Shown one piece after another: positions 57,754 through 64,000 of a stretch of 64,000 nt of DNA. The DNA is from Oscillospiraceae bacterium (GTDB lineage Bacteria > Bacillota > Clostridia > Oscillospirales > Ruminococcaceae), in contig JAFTXQ010000004.1 of NCBI GenBank assembly GCA_017461565.1, positions 124,001 to 188,000 of the forward strand, in the 5' to 3' direction. A program made the translations under genes and the position numbers. How positions within the stretch are numbered: the first letter of the stretch is position 1; every line of letters starts with the position of its first letter. The notes under the pieces were generated by a model, which saw only the letters and a program-made list of their open reading frames with translations, was not told the origin of the DNA and searched no databases.

Positions 57754-58797
57754 TCAGCATACTCTCTGATTGATATAGCAGACGATAACCTTGCCGCTTG
57801 GCTCTATAACGATCTTGGATACCGAACCACCGACGCCATTCATACGAACTTTTTCGATATCCTCAAAAGAATAGCCCATCAGCATAGACTGCAAAAAACT
57901 GAGTGCCGTTCCATGGGACACGATAAGTATACGCTCCATGCTGCCAGACACTATGTCACGATAGAAGGGGTACAGCCTGTTCCAAAGATCACGGTCTGAC
58001 TCTGCGTCCTCGAACGGTTTATAATCGGGATCGTAGCCATCACCACGTGGCGCTTTATTGCGGTCGTACCATTCTCGTGATTGCCCGTTACCTGCGCCCG
58101 CATTGACCTCACGGATAGCTTCGGTCATGATTGGATTTATATACAGCGTCTTATTAATCTCATCTGCGGTCTGGCTTGCCCTTTTCAGATCCGACACATA
58201 CATATTGAAGCACTTGTCACAATCCTCATAAAGCAACCATTTTCCGATATCATAAGCCTGCTTTCGTCCACGCTCAGTAAGCTCCCAATCTCCCCATGCG
58301 CCGATCATTCCGTTGACATGGTGCTGTGACTCAGTATGTTGCACCATTATAATAGTCTTTCGCTTAGGCTTTGCAAAGTAATCAGCTATGATCTGTTCGG
58401 CTTTTTCACGTCCGAACCAACCCTCACCGACATCCTCCCTTGGATACAAGCGGTGCAGATCTTCTTTTTCTGTATCGGTAAGCTGCGAAAAGTCGTCAAT
58501 ATCTCTGTTCTCAAGTACGCCGACAAGCTTGTTATCTCCATCGTTACGGCAGAACACACCAATGATCTTTATTTTATCCTCGTCACCAAGCTCGTAATGC
58601 TTTTCTGTCATAACAATGACATCAAGGTGATCGCAGGGCGGCGTGCCCGATTCCTTTATCCACCCATAAGGCTGAGGAACATTTCTGATATATGAAAGGC
58701 TGTCGCAGTCCTTTTCAATGAACGAATCTGTTTTGGCAATATATTTCATTCTCTTGGGATACTCAGACGTCTGCTCTATTTTTACTGTGTAGACCAT
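57754..58797 (-). CDS. Fusion of a pyrophosphatase-like domain and a histidine phosphatase
   Basis: This 347-residue protein has two domains. Residues 15-150 align in pattern with family I inorganic pyrophosphatases: PYGWIKESGTPPCDHLDVIV, IIGVFCRNDGDNKLVGV and the C-terminal GREKAEQIIADYF; but the DGDP block is SGTP and other metal ligands are changed, so it may not hydrolyse pyrophosphate. Residues 152-347 are a histidine phosphatase (phosphoglycerate mutase superfamily): VQHTESQ holds the catalytic His although the usual RHG is QHT, then VSDLKRASQTA, an IREVNAG Glu and VSHGTALSF. Both look cytoplasmic. Substrate is unknown; a nucleotide or diphosphate compound is a reasonable guess. Confidence 0.82.
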   Translation of the reverse strand: MVYTVKIEQTSEYPKRMKYIAKTDSFIEKDCDSLSYIRNVPQPYGWIKESGTPPCDHLDVIVMTEKHYELGDEDKIKIIGVFCRNDGDNKLVGVLENRDIDDFSQLTDTEKEDLHRLYPREDVGEGWFGREKAEQIIADYFAKPKRKTIIMVQHTESQHHVNGMIGAWGDWELTERGRKQAYDIGKWLLYEDCDKCFNMYVSDLKRASQTADEINKTLYINPIMTEAIREVNAGAGNGQSREWYDRNKAPRGDGYDPDYKPFEDAESDRDLWNRLYPFYRDIVSGSMERILIVSHGTALSFLQSMLMGYSFEDIEKVRMNGVGGSVSKIVIEPSGKVIVCYINQRVC

Positions 58798-58854
58798 ATT
58801 ATTATCCTCCCGTACTGTCGTATTTTATTTCTCGCATCGCTTGTGATATAAAAC

Positions 58855-58891
58855 AAGGTCACTTCCGTTCATTTATGACAGAAGTGACCTT
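58855..58891 (-). terminator. Terminator of the che operon
   Basis: AAGGTCACTTC pairs perfectly with GAAGTGACCTT around a 15-base loop; on the minus strand GTTTTATA follows. It lies about 40 bases after the cheB stop. Confidence 0.82.
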
Positions 58892-58929
58892 ACTTACATA
58901 ATGACAATTTTTATAGTATAACAGACCGA

Positions 58930-60075
58930 TCAATACAGCTTTTCCAGTATTATGTCTGCTATCCTGTACAATGGTGCCTGTACATCAACTGCGCCGATCT
59001 TATATGCCTCCATAGGCATACCATATACTACACAAGTCTCTTTATCCTGACCAACTGTAAATGCGCCTGCATTTTTCATCTTCAGCAGACCATCGGCACC
59101 GTCTCGTCCCATTCCTGTAAGTATCGCACCGATAGCATTATCCTTTGCTACCTCTGCCACACTGGAGAACATGACATCAACAGATGGGCAGTGTCCCGAT
59201 ACCTTTTCGCCCTTCTTCGAGGAAATATAATATCCCTTAACATCCTTACAAAGCCTCAAATGATGCTCGCCCGCACCGATTATTACAAGACCCGTGCGAA
59301 GTCTGTCACCATCCTCTGCCTCTTTTACCTCCACATTGCAGCAACGGTCCAATCGTTCGGAATACATCTTTGTAAATCCGGCAGGCATGTGCTGCACAAC
59401 AATTACGGGCGGCATATCTTCGGGGAAATTCCTGATCACCTGTTCCAATGCCTCTGTTCCGCCTGTTGATGCGCCAAGCGCAACAACTATATCAGATTTT
59501 CTTATTGCCCTTCCTGAAAACGACGGGGCAGGGGAAGCCACAGGGGCAGTTTTTTGCGGCGCTGTCTTTCTCTCAGCAGCAAGCTCTGCTATCGACTTTA
59601 TACCCGAGCCGGGACGATGGTGCTCAGAAAGCTCCACCTTATTGGTTTTTGCAGCCGTCTCACCACGGGCAATTCTGGTGATATTGCTCTTAGAATTGGC
59701 ACGCTTTATTGAAGTGCACAGCATCTCGGCAAATTTCTGCATATCACTGTTGGTGCGAGTTAGAGGCTTTGCGATAAACTCAGTAGCACCGGCAGACTGT
59801 GCGTCTGCCTTGCGGTCAGCGCACGACGATACCACTATTGTTGGAATATAGCACTGGGGCAATAGCTTTCGCAAAAATGCTATGCCATCCATGCGTGGCA
59901 TCTCGATATCAAGCGTCATAACATCAGGCGCATATTTTACTATCATATCTCTTGCGGAATAGGCATCGCCCGCCGTTCCGATCACCTCTATCTGGTCATC
60001 CTGACGTATATAACGTGCCAGGACCTCTCGGAAAAGGATGGAATCATCAACCACAAGCAGCTTGATCTTTTTCAT
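58930..60075 (-). CDS. cheB: Chemotaxis response regulator protein-glutamate methylesterase
   Basis: This 381-residue protein has a receiver domain (1-125) with phosphoacceptor Asp56 in MTLDIEMPRMDG and a C-terminal methylesterase (about 190-381) with the catalytic triad Ser in GASTGGTEAL, His in VVQHMPAGF and Asp in GMGRDGADG. It removes methyl groups from chemoreceptors and deamidates glutamine when phosphorylated by CheA. The linker (125-190) is longer and Pro/Ala-rich. AGGAG precedes ATG 60075. It is the last gene of cheA-cheW-cheR-cheB. Confidence 0.96.
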   Translation of the reverse strand: MKKIKLLVVDDSILFREVLARYIRQDDQIEVIGTAGDAYSARDMIVKYAPDVMTLDIEMPRMDGIAFLRKLLPQCYIPTIVVSSCADRKADAQSAGATEFIAKPLTRTNSDMQKFAEMLCTSIKRANSKSNITRIARGETAAKTNKVELSEHHRPGSGIKSIAELAAERKTAPQKTAPVASPAPSFSGRAIRKSDIVVALGASTGGTEALEQVIRNFPEDMPPVIVVQHMPAGFTKMYSERLDRCCNVEVKEAEDGDRLRTGLVIIGAGEHHLRLCKDVKGYYISSKKGEKVSGHCPSVDVMFSSVAEVAKDNAIGAILTGMGRDGADGLLKMKNAGAFTVGQDKETCVVYGMPMEAYKIGAVDVQAPLYRIADIILEKLY

Positions 60076-60108
60076 TAACAACTCCTAATAATGATTAATA
60101 ATGCTATG

Positions 60109-60132
60109 CCCCGTCGTATTATAATGACGGGG
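60109..60132 (-). other. Intercistronic hairpin between cheR and cheB
   Basis: CCCCGTC pairs perfectly with GACGGGG around a ten-base AT loop in the 72-base gap. No T-run follows, so it is more likely an mRNA stability or processing element. Confidence 0.6.
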
Positions 60133-60147
60133 ACATAGAGATCATAT

Positions 60148-60969
60148 TCATTTTAAAGGTCTGCGATAGATAGCAGGCTTGATATAATCAAACTTTGTCT
60201 CGCCTCGGGGAATACTCTCGGCATGACCTATGTAGAAATATCCGCCGGGCTTTATAACATCATAAAATCTGTTTACCAGCGCATTTTTTGTAGGCTGATC
60301 GAAGTATATCATAACGTTTCGGCAGAAAATAAGGTCAAACGGACGTGCCTTATAGTTATTTGGCATGGGGTTCATCAGATTGAACGGCTTGAAGATTATC
60401 TCATTCTTGATAGACTGGCATATCTCATACTTGTCGTCGCCGATCTTATTGAAATACTTGCTGCGCCACTCGGGACTCAAGCCCTTCATGCCGTCCGCAC
60501 TGTAAACACCACGCTTTGCTTTCTCCATAACACTGTTTGAGATATCGGTAGCAAGTATTCTTGTATCCCACTGGGATTTCTCCTTACCGAAATACTCATT
60601 GAGAAGCATCGCCGTTGTATAACACTCTTCACCCGAAGAGCAGCCTGCGCTCCATATACGGATATCCTTTGTCTTTGCATTTGCCACTACGTAAGGAAGT
60701 ATTACCTCCTTAAGATAGGTATAGTGCTCAGGCTCTCGCATGAAAAAGGTATGATTTGTCGTAAGCTTATTAAGTATAGTGGTAACCTCTGCGCCTGACT
60801 TATCAGCCATCACAGCGTCAAGATAATCATTATAACTTGCAAAACCACGCTCTCTCAGCATATTGCCGAGACGACCCTGTATAAGCACACGTTTTGCGGA
60901 AAGATTTATTCCGTAATTGTCGTGCATGAACGCAACAAGGCGTTCAAACTCACGGTCGGTTATATCCAT
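60148..60969 (-). CDS. cheR: Chemotaxis protein methyltransferase
   Basis: This 273-residue enzyme methylates receptor glutamates with SAM. It has an N-terminal helical domain (about 1-80) and a SAM-binding domain with IWSAGCSSGEECYTTAM, ILATDISNSVMEKA and FDLIFCRNVMIYF. NHTFFMREPEHY is the family-typical block before the SAM domain. Length is normal and there is no TPR extension. It follows cheW by three bases. Confidence 0.97.
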   Translation of the reverse strand: MDITDREFERLVAFMHDNYGINLSAKRVLIQGRLGNMLRERGFASYNDYLDAVMADKSGAEVTTILNKLTTNHTFFMREPEHYTYLKEVILPYVVANAKTKDIRIWSAGCSSGEECYTTAMLLNEYFGKEKSQWDTRILATDISNSVMEKAKRGVYSADGMKGLSPEWRSKYFNKIGDDKYEICQSIKNEIIFKPFNLMNPMPNNYKARPFDLIFCRNVMIYFDQPTKNALVNRFYDVIKPGGYFYIGHAESIPRGETKFDYIKPAIYRRPLK

Positions 60970-60972
60970 TGA

Positions 60973-61473
60973 TTACACCTCGTCACCAAGAAGTTTTTCA
61001 ACGTCAAGGATCATCTTGACGTCCTCACCGGAGCGTATCATGTACTGGATAAACGCATTTGTGTTTACAGCACGGCTCTCAGGTGTCGCAGATATATCAC
61101 CGGAGTGGATATCCTCAACATCAGCAACTCTGTCAACGATGATGCCCACAGTGATATCATCCATCGTAAGGATGATGGTACATGTCCTGCTGGTGTAAGG
61201 GATCTCCTCCTTACCGAAACGTGTTCTGATATCAATGATCGGCACTACCTTGGATCTTACATTGATTATACCCTTAATAAATGAGGGGACATGAGGGATC
61301 CTTGTTATAGGCTGCATCTCTATGATCTCAATAACGTTCTGTATCTCGATACCGTAGATCTGATCGCCTATATAGAAGGTCATGACCTTGCCGAGGATAC
61401 GGTTTTCGGTAGAGAGTTTTTTATCGCCGGACTGCTGCTTTGCAACAGCCTCCTTAATTACATCGTATGTCAT
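60973..61473 (-). CDS. cheW: Chemotaxis adaptor protein CheW
   Basis: This 166-residue adaptor links chemoreceptors to CheA. After a 25-residue N-terminal tail, the SH3-like fold begins GKVMTFYIGDQIYGIEIQNV, then IEMQPITRIPHVPSFIKGIINVRSKVVPIID and ILTMDDITVGIIVDRVADV. It is a single CheW domain with no extras. It sits 15 bases after cheA and three before cheR. Confidence 0.97.
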   Translation of the reverse strand: MTYDVIKEAVAKQQSGDKKLSTENRILGKVMTFYIGDQIYGIEIQNVIEIIEMQPITRIPHVPSFIKGIINVRSKVVPIIDIRTRFGKEEIPYTSRTCTIILTMDDITVGIIVDRVADVEDIHSGDISATPESRAVNTNAFIQYMIRSGEDVKMILDVEKLLGDEV

Positions 61474-61488
61474 TTGCTTTTCCTCCCT

Positions 61489-63603
61489 TTAACCGATAAG
61501 TGTATTTGTATCAATGATAAGCGAAATACTACCGTCGCCCATGATCGTACATCCTGACAGACCCTCGCCCTTGATGTTATATCTTGCAAGATATTTCGGG
61601 AAAGGCTTAACAACTACCTGCTGCTCACCGATAAGCTTGTCAGCAAAGATACACATACTCTTGTTGTCTGTTTCAACAAGCAACAGGATACCCTCTTCAA
61701 GATCTGTCACCTTTGTTTCTATGCCGAATTTTTCGTGGAGTCTGAGGATGGGATAGCATACGCCTCTTATCATTATCATTTCGTTATTAGTTGTGTCACG
61801 GATGATCTGGCTTGCCTCAGCCTTGAAGCTCTCCTTGATGGTAGCGATCGGAACTGTGAATACCAGATCGCCGCAGGTGATCTCCATACCATCGATAATT
61901 GCCAGAGTCAGCGGGATCTTGATGATGAATGCAGTACCAGAACCCTTCTTGCTGTCAACCACGATAGTACCGCCGCACTTTTCAACGTTCGCCTTAACGA
62001 CGTCCATACCAACGCCACGTCCACTGAACTCAGTAACCTGCTCGTTAGTAGAGAAGCCGGGAAGAAGAATAAGATTCTGGATCTCCTTCTCACTGTATTC
62101 GCTCTCGGGCTTTGTAAGGATGCCCTGCTTTCTTGCCTTTGCAAGTATCTTCTCGGGATCGATTCCGGCGCCATCATCCTGTACAGTGATGATTACCTCG
62201 CCTGAAGCATTCTGTGCAGAAAGCTTCAGTGTGCCCTTTTCAGGCTTGCCGGCATTTATTCTGTCCTGAACGTCATCTTCGATACCGTGGTCCATACAGT
62301 TGCGGACAAGATGCATAAGGGGATCCTGCAGGCTGTCCACGATGGACTTGTCTACCTCGGTCTCCTCGCCCTCAATAACGAAGTCAACTTCCTTGCCGAG
62401 CTTCTTTCTCATATCACGCACTATTCTGTTCATCTTCTGGAATACGCCTGCAAGGGGTACCATTCGGATGGACATTACCGTATCCTGAAGCTCGCTTGTC
62501 AGCTTTCTGAGCTGTCTTGCAGCCTTGTTGAAGCTCTCAAGCTCCAGACCCTCAAGGTCGGGGTTGGATATTACCATAGACTCGGTAGTGATGATCTCAC
62601 CAACGATATCATGCAGCGCATCCAGCTTTGCAAGATTTACACTGATAAGATTCTGCTTCTGCATACCGCTTGCAGCCTGTGCCTTTTCAACAGCAGCCTG
62701 CGCCTTCTCAACGGAGGACTGCTCCTTTACCTCGGGGGCAGCAGGTGCAGCTACGGGAGCTGCAACAGGTGCTGAGGATGCCGCAACGGGAGCGGGAGCC
62801 ACAGCCTTAGGCTCGGGAGGAAGCTCTGCAGCAGGAGCTGCGGTCGCAGCAGCAACCACCTCATAAGACTGAACGTTAAGAGCGTTCTCGATCTGCTTTA
62901 ATACAAAGTCAACATTGTCAAGGGGCTTGAATGTGATAAGGAAGCCGTTGTCAATGATGGTCTTGGATGTTTCGGGATTTGTCTCTACGTCAGAAGGAGT
63001 GAACTCAAGGAACGAGCACTCTTCCTTGATGGTGTTGATGAGCAGGAATGCACGCAGATTTTCCATCTGGCAGCCATCCTCGAAGAACACCTTTACAGTA
63101 GTCTTATCAGAATCAGTCTCCACAGCGGGAGCAGCAGCGGCAGGCGTACCTGCAGCAGGTGCAACAGCATCTGCGGATGTCTCACCAAGAAGCACATCTC
63201 TTGCCTTAAGCAGCTTATTGATAAGATCGGTGAAATCCATGCTTTCGTATTCACCGTCAACGTGATTCTGGATAGCCTCGATCTGAGCCTTGTAAGAGTC
63301 GGAAACCTGGAACACCAGATCGTAAACAAAGCTTACATCTGTGATAACATCAGGATTTTCTCTGATAACAAAGAACATATCCTCTGCCTTATGAGCAAGC
63401 ACCGACAGATTGTCAAATCCCATCATTGCGGAAGAGCCTTTGATAGTGTGCATTATACGGAAGATCTCCTTAATGTCCTCACTGTCAAAGCAATTTGCCT
63501 GCTCCGTCCTCAACAGGATCTCATCAAGCTGCTCAAGAAGAGAGTTTGTTTCATAGAAGTACATGTCAAGCATAGCTTCCATGCCGGGTTCGATTCTTGC
63601 CAT
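61489..63603 (-). CDS. cheA: Chemotaxis histidine kinase CheA
   Basis: This 704-residue kinase has an HPt domain (1-120) with phosphorylated His52 in MHTIKGSSAMM, a P2-like region between about 165 and 250 with CQMENLRAFLLINTIKEE, an Ala/Pro-rich linker (about 265-315), dimerisation helices, an ATPase domain with MHLVRNCMDHGIED and GRGVGMDVVKANVEKCGG, and a C-terminal CheW-like domain ending GDGSISLIIDTNTLIG. It passes phosphate to CheB and CheY. The start at 63603 follows AAAGGAC; the open frame extends 14 codons upstream without a ribosome site. It is the first gene of the che operon. Confidence 0.97.
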   Translation of the reverse strand: MARIEPGMEAMLDMYFYETNSLLEQLDEILLRTEQANCFDSEDIKEIFRIMHTIKGSSAMMGFDNLSVLAHKAEDMFFVIRENPDVITDVSFVYDLVFQVSDSYKAQIEAIQNHVDGEYESMDFTDLINKLLKARDVLLGETSADAVAPAAGTPAAAAPAVETDSDKTTVKVFFEDGCQMENLRAFLLINTIKEECSFLEFTPSDVETNPETSKTIIDNGFLITFKPLDNVDFVLKQIENALNVQSYEVVAAATAAPAAELPPEPKAVAPAPVAASSAPVAAPVAAPAAPEVKEQSSVEKAQAAVEKAQAASGMQKQNLISVNLAKLDALHDIVGEIITTESMVISNPDLEGLELESFNKAARQLRKLTSELQDTVMSIRMVPLAGVFQKMNRIVRDMRKKLGKEVDFVIEGEETEVDKSIVDSLQDPLMHLVRNCMDHGIEDDVQDRINAGKPEKGTLKLSAQNASGEVIITVQDDGAGIDPEKILAKARKQGILTKPESEYSEKEIQNLILLPGFSTNEQVTEFSGRGVGMDVVKANVEKCGGTIVVDSKKGSGTAFIIKIPLTLAIIDGMEITCGDLVFTVPIATIKESFKAEASQIIRDTTNNEMIMIRGVCYPILRLHEKFGIETKVTDLEEGILLLVETDNKSMCIFADKLIGEQQVVVKPFPKYLARYNIKGEGLSGCTIMGDGSISLIIDTNTLIG

Positions 63604-63741
63604 AATAACAGTCCTTTCCGATGCGCATTTCTGCACAAATTCCATTATTTTTTTGCTATGAAAATTTTTTTAAAAAATACTTTATTATTCAGCGGTTTTA
63701 TGCTACAATAGTAACAGATACTATGAAGGGAAGTGAAGCCG

Positions 63742-64000
63742 ATGGCACAAATTCCGCAGATAAATAATCCCATAACCGCCAAAAACTATAATTACAGCTC
63801 ACGTCCTATGGACGCAAATACCGAGCCGTTTGATATAGTCAAGCTGACGGGTGTCGGTGGGTCTGGCAGCTCTTCCGACGCAGGAGCGAGAAGTAAGCTG
63901 GAAATGGGAAACCGAGAGCTTATACCGCTGTCGGTACAGGTTGCAAAAGATCCCACCCTCGCCGTTGAGACCCTTAAGGATCTGCTTAATGTAGAGGTAC
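63742..64000 (+). CDS. Hypothetical protein, 3' part beyond window
   Basis: A frame opens at ATG 63742 with GAAGGGAAGTG upstream and stays open for 86 codons to the window edge. The visible part is polar, starts MAQIPQINNPIT, contains a Gly/Ser-rich stretch GVGGSGSSSDAG and an amphipathic segment ending AVETLKDLL. No signal peptide or known domain appears. It is divergent from cheA, so a link to motility is possible but not shown. A TACAAT box lies at about 63702. Confidence 0.68.
   Translation, partial: MAQIPQINNPITAKNYNYSSRPMDANTEPFDIVKLTGVGGSGSSSDAGARSKLEMGNRELIPLSVQVAKDPTLAVETLKDLLNVEV

Noticed and set aside
1-64000. tRNA, rRNA, CRISPR arrays, insertion sequences, prophage genes, attachment sites, replication origin
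   Set aside because: I looked for cloverleaf-like tRNA ends, regularly spaced repeats, transposase or integrase motifs and DnaA-box clusters and saw none convincing. A tRNA scan and repeat finder would be decisive.

Overview
The window reads as a stretch of chromosome from a motile, Gram-positive anaerobe of the class Clostridia, most probably an Oscillospiraceae (Ruminococcus-like) gut or rumen bacterium. This is an inference from gene content: RqcH, TrmK, a fused SecDF, a PSP1/RicT and cyclic-di-AMP receptor cluster, a 2[4Fe-4S] ferredoxin, lipoproteins with Gram-positive lipoboxes, sigma-A promoters with TTGACA/TATAAT boxes, and dense AGGAGG-type ribosome binding sites. I see no rRNA, tRNA, CRISPR array, insertion sequence or prophage. 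Nearly all genes lie in tight directional operons, so this is mostly core chromosome with a few accessory islands.

Layout. 1-8.3 kb, minus strand: HD-GYP protein, sugar nucleotidyltransferase, valS with a hairpin-rich leader, then rqcH, a Nif3-like protein, trmK and a DUF1858 protein. 8.5-14.4 kb, plus strand: a self-contained seven-gene operon encoding an acyltransferase, an ACP, a ketosynthase fused to a catalytically dead ketosynthase, a ketoreductase, a dehydratase, a phosphopantetheinyl transferase and a flavodoxin-like oxidoreductase. It looks like a compact type II fatty-acid/polyketide synthase and is the best candidate for an undescribed system here. 14.5-19 kb, minus strand: two CPBP membrane proteases, aroK, a small lipoprotein, a 26-residue CPYCG microprotein, tsaD and a DUF6062 gene. 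19.2-20.4 kb, plus strand: an OGG-type glycosylase and a zinc-ribbon membrane protein.

20.6-26.5 kb, minus strand: glyS, four related helical lipoprotein/membrane proteins coupled to ilvE, and a TM2 protein. 26.6 kb: an XRE regulator. 27-33.9 kb, minus strand: a type IV pilus operon (pilin, PilC, a PilM-PilN fusion, PilO-like, three minor pilus proteins, PilB, and one unknown) with a terminator right behind the major pilin. 34-35.7 kb: a secreted protein, queT with a probable preQ1 riboswitch, and a structured intergenic region. 35.7-41.4 kb, plus strand: pgi, a P-loop protein, rpmF, the darA-holB-ricT operon and a ferredoxin, interrupted by a minus-strand YegP-like gene. 41.5-50 kb, minus strand: tcdA, a NYN protein with six LOTUS-like repeats, thyA, a DUF115-like protein, lysC, a glycosyltransferase and a flagellin with a sigma-28 promoter. 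51-54 kb, minus strand: a DUF4352-like lipoprotein, an SseB-like protein and thrS. 54.4-57.7 kb, plus strand: a MORN-repeat protein with an L7/L12-like tail, and secDF. 57.7-63.6 kb, minus strand: a pyrophosphatase-like/histidine-phosphatase fusion and the cheA-cheW-cheR-cheB operon. An unknown plus-strand gene runs off the right edge.

Functional themes are translation and tRNA quality (three synthetases, RqcH, TrmK, TsaD, TcdA, L32), surface motility and adhesion (flagellin, chemotaxis, type IV pili), and envelope-associated accessory functions (the synthase operon, the lipoprotein quartet, CPBP proteases). Start sites below are those best supported by a ribosome binding site; several differ from the longest open frame.
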